Shown: positions 49,932-58,793 of the stretch, piece after piece | Numbering within the stretch: position 1 is the stretch's first letter | Layout of the letters: each line of letters starts with the position of its first letter | Assembly: GCF_015350975.1 (NCBI RefSeq) | Contig: NZ_JADKRX010000003.1 | Span: 479,278 to 543,277, forward strand | Length of the DNA: 64,000 nt | Source: Curtobacterium sp. VKM Ac-1395 | GTDB lineage: Bacteria > Actinomycetota > Actinomycetes > Actinomycetales > Microbacteriaceae | Direction of reading: 5' to 3' | Notes under the pieces: generated by a model | What the model was told of the DNA's origin: nothing | Database searches by the model: none | Seen by the model: only the letters and a program-made list of their open reading frames with translations | Translations under genes and position numbers: made by a program

Positions 49932-50329
49932 CGCTCGCACACCAGGGTCCAGATGTTGTGGCCGTGCTCGTGCCGGTGCTCCAGCCGGTCGAGCGCCGCC
50001 AGCGCAAGCGCCAGTCCGCGCCCGCTCTCGGCCTCGGCGTCCGCCATCGTCACCGCGGCGAGGTCGATGTCGACGGGCAGCCCGTTGTCGCGGAGCACCG
50101 CCGTGAAGGTGTCGTCCGTGGCCTCGAGCTGCACGGTGTACCGCCGCCCCTCCTGCTGGTCGCGGCGCGCGGTGTGCTCGACGATGTTCGCCGCGATCTC
50201 GGCCAGCGCGGTCTCGAGCGCGAACCGGTGCGCGACGTCGTCGACGCCGAGGCCGTCCCACCAGGTGGCGAAGCGGTCCTGCACCGTGTCGAGGCTGGTC
50301 GGGACGGCGGGGACGTCGAACGTGGTCAC
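49928..50329 (-). CDS. RsbW/anti-sigma-type ATP-binding protein
   Basis: A 133-residue single-domain HATPase_c_2 protein. The N-box is ETALAEIAANIVEHT, the G1 motif VLRDNGLPVD and the G2 motif ESGRGLALAL, so the ATP site looks complete. Such proteins are anti-sigma factors or switch kinases that phosphorylate a STAS-domain partner. No STAS protein or sigma factor is encoded in this window. Its start (GTG 50329) overlaps the GT2 stop and its stop overlaps the start of the GH26-OpgC gene, so it is made in step with both. This points to control of polysaccharide synthesis, not to a general stress role. Confidence 0.82.
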   Translation of the reverse strand: MTTFDVPAVPTSLDTVQDRFATWWDGLGVDDVAHRFALETALAEIAANIVEHTARRDQQEGRRYTVQLEATDDTFTAVLRDNGLPVDIDLAAVTMADAEAESGRGLALALAALDRLEHRHEHGHNIWTLVCER

Positions 50330-52350
50330 AGGGGTCCTCCGGCGGTGCTCGACGTGTGGCCGGACTGCCCGGTGGGGGCCGGTCCGCGGTACAGCACCGC
50401 TCGGATGACGATGCTGAAGATGACGAGGTCGAAGACGACCCAGGCGGTGTTGACGAGCGGCGCGACCCCGGACGCCTGGCCCGTGAGGTACCGGACGCCG
50501 ATCAGGAGCAGCGCGGCGACGAGCGACCCCATCGCGAACAGCTGCGGCCGGACCAGGTCCCACCGGGGCTTCATCGCGGTCTCGTCGCGGACCTTCGGGG
50601 TCACGCGGAACCCGAGGGGCTTGCCGCGGAACACGTTCTCGAACGCGCTGGTCACGCTCTCGATCCACACCGGGAACAGCGCGAGCGAGTACTGCTGCCC
50701 GCGCCAGGTCGGCCGACCCGCGGCGACGACCCAGAACAGCAGCTGGTTGAGCACCAGGAAGGGGATGAGCCGGGCGAAGAAGTCGACGCTGTAGGCCTGC
50801 ACCGGGACGACGCCGAACGACAGGCACAGCACCGGCGCGGCGATGTACACGATCGCCGCGAAGCCGGACAGGTAGCTCCACATGGTCGAGAAGTACATGA
50901 GCCGCTGCCCGAACGACAGGCCCTTCTGCACCAGGGGGTTCTCGCGGAAGAACACCTGCATCGTGCCCTGCGCCCACCGGAGCCGCTGGACGAGCATCGT
51001 CGGCAGGTCCTCGGGCGCCAGGCCCTTCGCCAGGATCTCGTCGTGGTACGCCGACCGCCAGCCGAGTCCGTGCAGGCGCATCGCGGTCGCCATGTCCTCG
51101 GTCACGGAGATCGTCGCCAGCGGCATGATCGGCTGGGCCTCGTCGCCGCGGTTCACGTCGACGGCCCTGGCCAGCACGGAGATCGCCTCGATGGCCGCGA
51201 CGGGTGAGGCGTTCCGCTGCCCGAGGACGTCGAGCGCGGCGTCGTCGAGCCCGGCGAAGGTGTCCGCGTCGGTCGACATCGCCGCGAGTTCCTGCAGGTC
51301 GTTCCGCACGGACTCGAGGTCGGCCGCGGCGAACCGGAACGCGATGGCGTCGATGCCGCGCTGGAACTCGTACGTGACGTCGCCGAGGGGCTCGTCCGCG
51401 GCCATCTGGTCGCGGGCACGGTCCACCACGGCCTCGGCGTCGTCGAGGGCGCCGAGGACGCGCGGGTCGGTCTCGTCCTCGCGGGCGCGGGAGAGCAGGC
51501 GGCGGGAGGTCACCAGCGTGCGGCGCACCGAGGTCTCGACCTCGTGCACGTAGCGGGAGATGCCGAGCTGCATCAGCGCCTCGCGCCGGAGGACCGCGTT
51601 CGACCCGCAGAAGAACGCGGCGTTCCAGCCGTCCTTCGACTGCTGGATGGGGCCGTAGAACAGCGGCGCCTGGCTGCCGAGCAGGTCGGCGTCCGGCACG
51701 TTCTCGAACCACTGCGGCGTCTGCACGAGCGCCATCCGCGGGTCCTTGAAGTACCCGAGCGTGCGGTCGAGGATCGCCGGGTCGGGCACCTGGTCGGCGT
51801 CGAGGATGAGCAGGAACTCCCCCTGCGTCGACAGCAGGGCGTTGTTGAGGTTCCCGGCCTTGGCGTGCCGTGGGCGGTCGACCCAGTCCTGCCCGCGGGT
51901 GACCACGCCGAGCCCGGCCTGCTCCGCCGCCGCACGCATGTCGGCGCGGTTGCCGTCGTCGAGGATCCACGTGCTGTGCGGGTACCGGATGGCCTTCGCC
52001 GCGAGCGCGGTGCGCATCACCAGGTCGACCGGTTCGTCGTAGGTGGTGATGAAGACGTCCACGGTGACGTCGGTCGTGGGCGGGGTCGGCGGTTCGCCCC
52101 GCTCGCGGAGCTTCCAGGCACCGAACGCGAAGAGCAGCGAGTCGATCACGCTGTACGTCTCGGCGAGGATCAGCGGCACCGCGATCCACCACGAGTGCCA
52201 GTTCACCGACGCCGCCCAGCGCCAGCCGACGTAGTTGATGCCCGCCAGCGAGGCCAGCACGGCGACCGTCCGCACCGTCACCAGTCGCCGACGCCCGGTG
52301 CTCCCACCGAGGCGCCGTCGGTCCTGCCTGCTGACGTCGAGCGCGGTCAC
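50326..52350 (-). CDS. Cellulose-synthase-like GT2 glycosyltransferase
   Basis: A 674-residue processive GT2. Two N-terminal spans (about 28-45, 55-77), then the catalytic domain with DDGN (131-134), DAD (184-186), TED (417-419) and QRLRW (455-459), then about five spans that form the glycan channel. All D,D,D,QxxRW residues are kept. An extra stretch of about 150 residues (262-412), acidic and helical, is inserted between GSNAVLRREA and ISVTEDM, where BcsA-type enzymes have about ten residues. No PilZ domain is visible, so c-di-GMP control is not evident. GTG 52350 starts the operon. The polymer may be a beta-glucan or mannan; this is not shown. Confidence 0.87.
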   Translation of the reverse strand: MTALDVSRQDRRRLGGSTGRRRLVTVRTVAVLASLAGINYVGWRWAASVNWHSWWIAVPLILAETYSVIDSLLFAFGAWKLRERGEPPTPPTTDVTVDVFITTYDEPVDLVMRTALAAKAIRYPHSTWILDDGNRADMRAAAEQAGLGVVTRGQDWVDRPRHAKAGNLNNALLSTQGEFLLILDADQVPDPAILDRTLGYFKDPRMALVQTPQWFENVPDADLLGSQAPLFYGPIQQSKDGWNAAFFCGSNAVLRREALMQLGISRYVHEVETSVRRTLVTSRRLLSRAREDETDPRVLGALDDAEAVVDRARDQMAADEPLGDVTYEFQRGIDAIAFRFAAADLESVRNDLQELAAMSTDADTFAGLDDAALDVLGQRNASPVAAIEAISVLARAVDVNRGDEAQPIMPLATISVTEDMATAMRLHGLGWRSAYHDEILAKGLAPEDLPTMLVQRLRWAQGTMQVFFRENPLVQKGLSFGQRLMYFSTMWSYLSGFAAIVYIAAPVLCLSFGVVPVQAYSVDFFARLIPFLVLNQLLFWVVAAGRPTWRGQQYSLALFPVWIESVTSAFENVFRGKPLGFRVTPKVRDETAMKPRWDLVRPQLFAMGSLVAALLLIGVRYLTGQASGVAPLVNTAWVVFDLVIFSIVIRAVLYRGPAPTGQSGHTSSTAGGPL

Positions 52351-52462
52351 CCTGAGGCTCCCGATCCGACGACGTCCGTCTTGCTCCGCTGCACCGTTGC
52401 TCCTGATCGCGCGGGGTGGTTGGTCCTCGCCGTCGGGTCTCGGCTCGGGTGTCCGGACCTGT

Positions 52463-53203
52463 CTACCTCAGGGGAGGCGCCGTTGTCACGCCCCCGATCG
52501 CGGAGAAGCCGATGTCAGCGGCGAGCCGTTCGACGAGCCGGTCGAAGTACTCGGCGTGGTCCGCGACGACTCCGACGGTGTGGCCGAAGAGCTCGAAGGA
52601 CACCGCGCCGAACAGGGTCGTCCACGCCATGATCGTCCGCATGACGGCCTCGGCCGGGGCCTCGTCGGTGATCCCGCGCGACCGGACGTACGCGAGCGCC
52701 GGTGCGAGCACGTCCCCGACCGCGGCCGGCGCCGGCGCGACCGAGGGCGTCGGGACCGCACGGTCGGCCATCGCGTCGACCGCGATCCGGACCAGCACCT
52801 GCGTGACCCTGGTCGCCGGCTCGATCGTCTCCTGCGGCGCCGCGTACCCGGGAACGGGGCTGCCGTAGAGCAGCGCGAAGTCGCCCGGGTGCTCGAGGGA
52901 CCAGGTCCGCACGGCCCGGCACGCGGCCATCCACCGCCCGCCGACGTCCGTGCGCTCGTGCCCGGCGTCCGCCCGTTCGACGGCCTCGCCGAGCTCGTCG
53001 TAGTCCTGCACGAGCAGCGCGGTGAGCAGGTCGTCGCGGCTCGGGAAGTACCGGTAGACCGCCGAGGAGACCATGCCGACGTCACGGGCCACCGCGCGGA
53101 GGCTCAGCTGCGCGGGCCCCTCCCCCGTCAGGCGCACCCGCGCCGCGTCGAGGATCCGGGAGCGGAGTGCCTGTCGGGCCAGTGCGCGTGCCGTCTCGAC
53201 CAT
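52463..53203 (-). CDS. TetR-family regulator
   Basis: A 246-residue TetR protein from ATG 53203. The helix-turn-helix reads LSLRAVARDVGMVSSAVYRY (about residues 34-53), followed by FPSRDDL. The C-terminal domain belongs to the type with a WMAACRAVRTWSLEHP segment. It is divergent from an NAD-dependent epimerase-like gene. Two or three GAGAGC-type palindromes lie between the starts. It ends 113 bases before the start of the GT2 gene, on the same strand, without a clear terminator, so some read-through into the polysaccharide operon is possible. Confidence 0.87.
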   Translation of the reverse strand: MVETARALARQALRSRILDAARVRLTGEGPAQLSLRAVARDVGMVSSAVYRYFPSRDDLLTALLVQDYDELGEAVERADAGHERTDVGGRWMAACRAVRTWSLEHPGDFALLYGSPVPGYAAPQETIEPATRVTQVLVRIAVDAMADRAVPTPSVAPAPAAVGDVLAPALAYVRSRGITDEAPAEAVMRTIMAWTTLFGAVSFELFGHTVGVVADHAEYFDRLVERLAADIGFSAIGGVTTAPPLR

Positions 53204-53239
53204 CCGCCCACCCTGGCACGCGAGAGCGGTGCCCACAAA

Positions 53240-53256
53240 CGAGAGCACCGCTCTTG
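53240..53256. promoter_or_regulatory. Putative TetR operator 1 (CGAGAGCACCGCTCTTG)
   Basis: CGAGAGCACCGCTCTTG is a near-perfect inverted repeat, 37 bases upstream of the TetR start. It has the same GAGAGC half-site as the site at 53291. A further single half-site, CGAGAGCGGTGC, is at 53221. Confidence 0.6.
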
Positions 53257-53290
53257 CGCGGGTACGCACGGCATGCGATGCTCGGCGGAT

Positions 53291-53307
53291 CGAGAGCAGT
53301 GCTCTCG
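53291..53307. promoter_or_regulatory. Putative TetR operator 2 (CGAGAGCAGTGCTCTCG)
   Basis: A perfect 17-base palindrome around a single central base, 23 bases upstream of the epimerase-like gene start. It is 51 bases from the first site, about five helical turns. Confidence 0.65.
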
Positions 53308-53329
53308 TTCACCCGAGGAGAGGAACCCC

Positions 53330-54256
53330 ATGTCGGAGCACCACCTGGTCGTCGGCGCCGGCCCCGTCGGCCGCCACGTCGCCGCACTGCTCGTCGGCCG
53401 CGGCGACCGCGTCACGGTCGCCAGCCGCTCGGGTCGGGACACCGGGGTCGGAGGCGCGGCACACGTCGCGCTCGACGCCTCCGACGCCGACGCGCTCACC
53501 CGGGCAGCGGAGGGTGCGGCGGTCCTGTACAACTGCGCGAACCCGGGCGACTACGCGCAGTGGGCGGCGACCTGGCCGCCGCTGGCCGCCGCGCTGCTGA
53601 CCGCGGCCGAACGGACGGGTGCCGTGTACGCCGTCACCGGGAACCTGTACCCGTACGGCCCCGTCGAGGGCCCGATGCACGAGGGCCTGCCGGACGCGGC
53701 GACGGATGCCAAGGGCGTCCTCCGTGCCCGGATGTGGCAGGACGCCCTCGACGCCCACCGCGCAGGGCGCGTCCGAGCCGTGGAGGTGCGTGCGTCCGAC
53801 TACGTGGGCACCGGCACCGGGGTGAACGCCCACGTCACCCGCGTGCTGCCCGGGGCGCTCCGGGGGAAGGGCGCCTGGATGATCGGTCGGACCGACCTGC
53901 CGCACTCATTCACGGACGTGCTCGACGTCGCGAGGACACTCGTCCGAGCGGCGGGCGACGAGTCAGCGCACGGTCGGACGTGGAACGTGCCCTCGAACTC
54001 GCCGACCTCGCAGGCGCAGGCCCTGACCGACGTGCTGGCCGCGGCGGGGAGGCCACCGGTGCGGGTCCGCGGCCTGTCCATGCCTGCGATTCGTGCGCTC
54101 GGCGTCGTCACACCGGTGCTGCGGGAGATGGTGCCGCTGCTGTACCAGTGGACGGCCCCGTACGTGCTCGACGACTCCGCGGCCCGCGCGCACTTCGGCA
54201 TCGAGCCGACACCGTGGGACGAGGTCTGCCGGCGGACCCTGGTGGGCGTCGCCTGA
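53330..54256 (+). CDS. NAD(P)-dependent epimerase/dehydratase-like protein (extended SDR)
   Basis: A 308-residue extended-SDR-like protein. The cofactor motif is VGAGPVGRH at about residues 7-15, a variant of the GxxGxxG motif. The segment TGNLYPYGPV holds a likely active-site Tyr. The rest has the substrate domain of nucleoside-sugar epimerase-like proteins. ATG 53330 has GAGGAGAGGA upstream. It is divergent from TetR and likely controlled by it. A perfect hairpin follows its stop. The substrate is unknown. Confidence 0.82.
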   Translation: MSEHHLVVGAGPVGRHVAALLVGRGDRVTVASRSGRDTGVGGAAHVALDASDADALTRAAEGAAVLYNCANPGDYAQWAATWPPLAAALLTAAERTGAVYAVTGNLYPYGPVEGPMHEGLPDAATDAKGVLRARMWQDALDAHRAGRVRAVEVRASDYVGTGTGVNAHVTRVLPGALRGKGAWMIGRTDLPHSFTDVLDVARTLVRAAGDESAHGRTWNVPSNSPTSQAQALTDVLAAAGRPPVRVRGLSMPAIRALGVVTPVLREMVPLLYQWTAPYVLDDSAARAHFGIEPTPWDEVCRRTLVGVA

Positions 54257-54279
54257 CCGACGAACCGCCGGCACCACAT

Positions 54280-54315
54280 CAGGAGGGCCCAGCACCGCGG
54301 TGCTGGGCCCTCCTG
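54280..54315. terminator. Bidirectional terminator hairpin
   Basis: A perfect 36-bp palindrome with arms CAGGAGGGCCCAGCACCG lies between the convergent epimerase-like gene and the secreted Fn3-protein gene. A short T-rich run follows on the plus strand. It is related in style but not in sequence to the ACGGGAGGC family. Confidence 0.8.
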
Positions 54316-54335
54316 TTGTGCGCTGGTGTCGTCGG

Positions 54336-55670
54336 TCAGATGACGAGCAGGCGGCTGAACTGCGCGCTGGCGAGCTGCTGCGCAGCACCACCGGCGGCCG
54401 GCAGACGCCAGAGCCCGGGCGTCGGACCGCTGTCGACGTCGATGAACACGTCGCCGGCCTCGTCCGCAGCACCCACGTTGGTGCCGCGGTTGCCAGCGGT
54501 GACGCCGCTCACCGGCACGGTGGTCGTCGTGCCGTCAGCTGCGCGGACGACCGTCGTCGTGATCGAACGGTCCACGCCACAACCGGTCGGCGTGTACTCG
54601 GACGGCGTCGGGCACCAGGCTGCCGACTGCGCCAGGCGGAAGCCGGCGGAGTTGGTGGCGCCGTACTCGAACGCGAGCTTGGGCTCGGCCTTGGTCCACG
54701 TGGTCGCACCGGCCGGCAGGGCCTGCCAGATGTAGGCACCGGCAGCGCCCGGCGACAGCCAGTTCACGTACAGGCCGCCGCGTCCGTCGGCGATCATCGT
54801 GCGGACGTAGCCGAACGTCCCGGTCGTGCCGGAGCTCAGCGTGCGGGTGGTGGTCGTCCCCGCCGGGGTCCGGCTGGTGACGGAGGCCTTCGTGGTGTCA
54901 CCGGTCCACGCGGAGACGGTGCCGTCACGGCCGACCGCCCACGTGATGCCGGTGCTCGGCAGGACCGTCACCGGGGTGCCACCGGTGACCGGCAGCTCCT
55001 TGACGGCGCCGGAGACCGAGTCCTGCCAGTACAGGTTGCCCGCGACGTCCGAACGGAGGTCGGCGGTCAGGTGCAGCCCCGTCGCGATCGTCTGGGGTGC
55101 GCGGCCACCGGCCGGGTACATCACGATCGACGTCAGGTCGGCCGAGGGCACGAACACGTCACCGCGGTCGTCGGCCGTGTAGCCGGCACCGTTCGCGGCG
55201 ATGGTCGTGGCCGCGGTGGAGCCGTCGGTGCCGAAGCGCACGACGGCGCCGGACGCGTCGAGTGCGAAGAGCGACTGCGACTCCGTCTCCGCGGGAGTCC
55301 CCGTCGCCGTGTACCGGACCTTCACCGCCGGCCCCGTCGTCGACTTCGCACCGACGGCGCGGACGGCGAACGTGTAGGTCGTCCCGGCGTGCAGGGCGCC
55401 GAAGCGGTCCCAGCGCGCCGATGCGCCGAGCCGGTCGACACCGTTGTCGGGCTGCTCCTCGGCGGGCGTGACGGCCACGGTCCACCCGACGACCTTCGCA
55501 CCGCTCCGCGGCAGCGACCACTGGACGGTGGCCTGGTCGGCGGCGCCGACGACCCGCACCGAGGTCGGCGCACCCGGCTTCGCTGCCGGTGCGGCCGTTG
55601 CCGGGAGCGCCCCGGTGACGACGAGCGCGGCTGCTGCCGCGACGGTGAGCACTGTCTTGAACACGATCAT
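54336..55670 (-). CDS. Secreted Fn3 plus beta-propeller-like protein
   Basis: A 444-residue exported protein with a Sec signal (MIVFKTVLTVAAAAALVVTG, ATA cleavage about residue 27). A fibronectin-III domain follows (about 32-125; GAPTSVRVVGAADQATVQWS). The rest consists of repeated strands with DG, GDVF and GGLYVNW turns (SGAVVRFGTDGS, AGNLYWQDS, DEAGDVFIDVD), which fits an NHL-like or other beta-propeller. No catalytic signature is seen. Two Cys (AAWCPTP, TGCGVD) may pair. There is no anchor, so it is released or held by non-covalent binding to the wall. A role in adhesion or glycan binding is possible. Confidence 0.72.
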   Translation of the reverse strand: MIVFKTVLTVAAAAALVVTGALPATAAPAAKPGAPTSVRVVGAADQATVQWSLPRSGAKVVGWTVAVTPAEEQPDNGVDRLGASARWDRFGALHAGTTYTFAVRAVGAKSTTGPAVKVRYTATGTPAETESQSLFALDASGAVVRFGTDGSTAATTIAANGAGYTADDRGDVFVPSADLTSIVMYPAGGRAPQTIATGLHLTADLRSDVAGNLYWQDSVSGAVKELPVTGGTPVTVLPSTGITWAVGRDGTVSAWTGDTTKASVTSRTPAGTTTTRTLSSGTTGTFGYVRTMIADGRGGLYVNWLSPGAAGAYIWQALPAGATTWTKAEPKLAFEYGATNSAGFRLAQSAAWCPTPSEYTPTGCGVDRSITTTVVRAADGTTTTVPVSGVTAGNRGTNVGAADEAGDVFIDVDSGPTPGLWRLPAAGGAAQQLASAQFSRLLVI

Positions 55671-55831
55671 TCCCCTGTCCACGCGACTTCCCGTCGCGTC
55701 CCGGGGACATGCAAGCACCGGCCGACTTCCGGCGGAACGGGTGGCGGCCGAAGTGCGGGCCTCCGTGCGGAGTCCCGCAACGGTTCGGGCCCACAGACGG
55801 TCAGGACACACGGACGGACGGGGCACAGACG

Positions 55832-55871
55832 GACGGGAGGCCCGATTCCAGCTGGAACCGGGCCTCCCGTC
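55832..55871. terminator. Terminator-like hairpin (ACGGGAGGC family, copy 7)
   Basis: A 40-base near-palindrome with arms starting GACGGGAGGCCCG ends 15 bases from the stop codon of the minus-strand helicase gene, so it is placed to end that transcript. Confidence 0.75.
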
Positions 55872-55885
55872 AGAGCGATCTCGCG

Positions 55886-57643
55886 TCAGTAGCGCGACGT
55901 GCGCGCCGGGCGGTCGTCGTCGTCGCGGGGGCGACGCGAGCCGCCGCCGCGGCGGTCGGGCTGGATCTCGATGAGCCGGCCGCTGATGCGGGTGTCGCGG
56001 AGGCGCTCGATCACGTCACCGGGCATGTCCGACGGCAGTTCGACGATGGAGAAGTCGGGCTGGATGCGGATCGCGCCGAAGTCGTCGCGGCGCAGGCCGC
56101 CCTCGTTCGCGAGGGCACCGACGATCTGGCGCGGCTCGACGCGGTGCCGACGACCGACCTCGATGCGGTACGGCGTCATCGGGACCGAGCGACGACGACG
56201 GTCGCCGCCGTCCTCTTCTCGGCCCTTGCGCTCGTCGCGGCTCTTGCGCTGGTCGCGCTCGACCTGGCGGCGGAGGGCGTCCTCGGCCGGGTCGAGGAGC
56301 AGCGGGGTCTCCCCCTGCGCCACCACGGCGAGCGCCGCGGCGACGTCGGCCTCCGGGACGTCGTGGTGCTCGACGTAGTGGGCGATGATGTCGCGGAAGG
56401 CCTCGACCCGGCCGCGCTGCTCGAGCGCCGCGGTGATCGCGTCGTCGAAGCGGGTCAGGCGGGTGACGTTGACGTCCTCGACCGAAGGCAGCGTCATCTC
56501 GGTGAGCGGCTGACGGGTGGCCTTCTCGATCGCGGTGAGCAGGCGGCGCTCACGCGGGGTGACGAAGCTGATCGCGGCACCGCTGCGGCCGGCGCGGCCC
56601 GTGCGGCCGATGCGGTGGACGTAGGACTCGGTGTCGACGGGGATGTCGAAGTTCACGACGTGGGTGATGCGGTCGACGTCGAGGCCACGGGCGGCGACGT
56701 CCGTGGCGACCAGGATGTCGAGCTTGCCCGACTTGAGCTGGTTCACGGTGCGCTCGCGCTGCGCCTGGGCGACGTCACCGCTGATGGCGGCGGCGGCGTA
56801 CCCGCGGGCACGGAGCTTCTCGGCCAGGGTCTCGGTCTCGCTCTTGGTGCGGACGAAGATGATCAGGCCCTCGAAGTCCTCGACCTCGAGGATGCGGGTG
56901 AGCGCGTCGACCTTCTGCGCGTACGACACGATGAGGTAGCGCTGCGAGGTGTTCGCGGACGTGGTCGTCTTGGCCTTGACGGTGATCTCGGCCGGGTCGT
57001 TGAGGTACTGCTTGGAGATGCGGCGGATCTGCGCGGGCATCGTCGCGGAGAACAGCGCGACCTGCTTGGTGTCCGGCGTCTCGGCGAGGATCGTCTCGAC
57101 GTCCTCGGCGAAGCCCATCTTGAGCATCTCGTCGGCCTCGTCGAGCACCAGGTACTTCAGCTCGGACAGGTCGAGCGTGCCCTTGGCGATGTGGTCCATG
57201 ATGCGACCGGGCGTGCCGACGACGACGTCCACGCCACGACGCAGTGCCGACAGCTGCACGCCGTAGGCCTGGCCGCCGTAGACGGGCAGCACGTGGACGC
57301 CCTTCATGTGGGACGCGTACTGCTCGAAGGCCTCGCACACCTGGAGCGCGAGCTCACGGGTCGGCGAGAGCACGAGCGCCTGGGGCAGCTTGCTGCCGGC
57401 GTCCATGCGGGACAGGACGGGCAGCGCGAAGGCCGCCGTCTTGCCGGTGCCGGTCTGGGCGAGCCCGACGACGTCACGCCCGGCGAGCAGGGTCGGGATG
57501 GTGGCGGCCTGGATCGCGGACGGGGTCTCGTACCCGATGTCCTTGACGGCCTTGAGGACGGGCTCGCTGAGCCCCAGGTCGGCGAACGTCACCACGGGCC
57601 CCTCGTCGATGGGTTCGGTGGTGCTGTTCGTTTCGGAGCTCAT
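55886..57643 (-). CDS. deaD: DEAD-box RNA helicase (DeaD/CsdA type)
   Basis: A 585-residue ATP-dependent RNA helicase. The Q motif lies near residues 19-45, then AQTGTGKT (62-69), PTRELA (94-99), DEAD (168-171), SAT (199-201) and, in the second domain, ARGLDVD and HRIGRTGRAGR. After a charged linker comes a DbpA-type RNA-binding domain (about 490-565), and then an Arg/Gly/Asp-rich tail. This is the architecture of DeaD/CsdA proteins, which unwind rRNA and structured mRNA during ribosome assembly and in the cold. It is a single gene followed by a hairpin. Confidence 0.93.
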   Translation of the reverse strand: MSSETNSTTEPIDEGPVVTFADLGLSEPVLKAVKDIGYETPSAIQAATIPTLLAGRDVVGLAQTGTGKTAAFALPVLSRMDAGSKLPQALVLSPTRELALQVCEAFEQYASHMKGVHVLPVYGGQAYGVQLSALRRGVDVVVGTPGRIMDHIAKGTLDLSELKYLVLDEADEMLKMGFAEDVETILAETPDTKQVALFSATMPAQIRRISKQYLNDPAEITVKAKTTTSANTSQRYLIVSYAQKVDALTRILEVEDFEGLIIFVRTKSETETLAEKLRARGYAAAAISGDVAQAQRERTVNQLKSGKLDILVATDVAARGLDVDRITHVVNFDIPVDTESYVHRIGRTGRAGRSGAAISFVTPRERRLLTAIEKATRQPLTEMTLPSVEDVNVTRLTRFDDAITAALEQRGRVEAFRDIIAHYVEHHDVPEADVAAALAVVAQGETPLLLDPAEDALRRQVERDQRKSRDERKGREEDGGDRRRRSVPMTPYRIEVGRRHRVEPRQIVGALANEGGLRRDDFGAIRIQPDFSIVELPSDMPGDVIERLRDTRISGRLIEIQPDRRGGGSRRPRDDDDRPARTSRY

Positions 57644-57683
57644 CCTGGTACGGTACCCGGCCGGACGCGGGTCTGCCGAACCG

Positions 57684-58793
57684 TCACGCCGTTCTGGGCA
57701 CGGCGCGGCTCCGCAGACGACGGGTCGGCAGCCCCCGCAGCGTCTCCCCCGGGTACTCCCCGAACCGCTGCAGGTACGTGCCGGCGAAGCGTCCCATGTG
57801 CCGGAAGCCCCACTCGCGGGCGACGGTCGCGACCGTGACGGACCCCGGGTCGGCGAGCTGCAGTGCGATCCGGACGCGGTCCAGGCGCATGTGCTGCAGG
57901 TACGTCATCGGCGTGCTGTCCGTGTAGCGCAGGAACGCGCTCTGCAGCGTCCTGGCGCTGACCCCGGTCGCGCGGCACATGTCCGCGAGCGTGACCTGGT
58001 CGCCGCAGTGCTCCGCCAGGTACGCCTGCGCGAGCTCGACGGTGGTCCGTCCGGCGCCGAGCTCCCGCCGGTCCGAGCGACCGCCGTACGCGCGGACGAC
58101 CCACTCGGCGAGCTGGACCTGCAGGGACAACCGCGCCTGGTGCGGGTCGACGTCACCGAAGGCCGCCGTGGCGACCGCTCCGAGGGCGGCGCGGAGCCCG
58201 GGCAGCGCCTCGGGCGACGGCTGCATCCGGAAGGTCGCCGTGCCGCTCCTGGTGCCGCCGCTCAGGACTGCCCCGACGGTCTCCATGAACCCGAGGTCGA
58301 TGCGCACCAGGTGGTGCACGCCCGCCGGGACCACGACCGAGTACGGCCGGTCGACGGGGAACACGACGGGGATGCCGGGTTCCGTGACGACGCGGTCGGC
58401 GCCGGTGTCGATGCCGACGCCACCGCATGCGGTCCACCCGAGGGTCAGCCATCCACTGCCGTCGAGGTCACCGCGGCGGTCGGTGGTCACGGCGGAGTTG
58501 ACGAGTTCGACGTTGAGGTCGCGGAGGGTTCGGAGCCGCCAGCGGAACGGTTCGCCACGGCCGAAGACGACGTCCTCGGCGCCGTACACGTCCTCGAGCA
58601 GGCGGACCGCGCCACGGCGGTCGGTGCCAGCGTGGTCCGACAGCCGTCTGGCGTCCAGGCGCTGTCCGAGCTGTGGCAGCTCGGACCGGAGGAACTCCGC
58701 CGGCGCGGTCGTGTCGTACGACACGGTCCCGGTCGACGCTGTCGTGGTCGTCGCCGTCGTGGTCGACGCCGTCGTGGCGGTCGCGGTCAGCAC
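57684..58793 (-). CDS. AraC-family transcriptional regulator with Thr-rich N-terminus
   Basis: A 369-residue regulator. The C-terminal AraC domain (about 255-355) includes VTLADMCRATGVSARTLQSA and VAREWGFRHMGRFAGTYLQR; the N-terminal domain is of the AraC_binding_2 type. The first 22 residues (LTATATTASTTTATTTTA) come from simple GTC/GTG repeats in the DNA. The GTG at 58793 overlaps the preceding gene by 7 bases, but translation could start later, for example at the GTG that begins VSYDTTAP. It is probably co-transcribed with the small gene upstream. Confidence 0.82.
   Translation of the reverse strand: MLTATATTASTTTATTTTASTGTVSYDTTAPAEFLRSELPQLGQRLDARRLSDHAGTDRRGAVRLLEDVYGAEDVVFGRGEPFRWRLRTLRDLNVELVNSAVTTDRRGDLDGSGWLTLGWTACGGVGIDTGADRVVTEPGIPVVFPVDRPYSVVVPAGVHHLVRIDLGFMETVGAVLSGGTRSGTATFRMQPSPEALPGLRAALGAVATAAFGDVDPHQARLSLQVQLAEWVVRAYGGRSDRRELGAGRTTVELAQAYLAEHCGDQVTLADMCRATGVSARTLQSAFLRYTDSTPMTYLQHMRLDRVRIALQLADPGSVTVATVAREWGFRHMGRFAGTYLQRFGEYPGETLRGLPTRRLRSRAVPRTA

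Noticed and set aside
47508-50408. A 966-codon plus-strand frame opposite the GH26-OpgC gene
   Set aside because: The minus-strand gene has a signal peptide, membrane spans and overlapping starts; the plus-strand frame has none and is low-complexity His/Arg/Glu.
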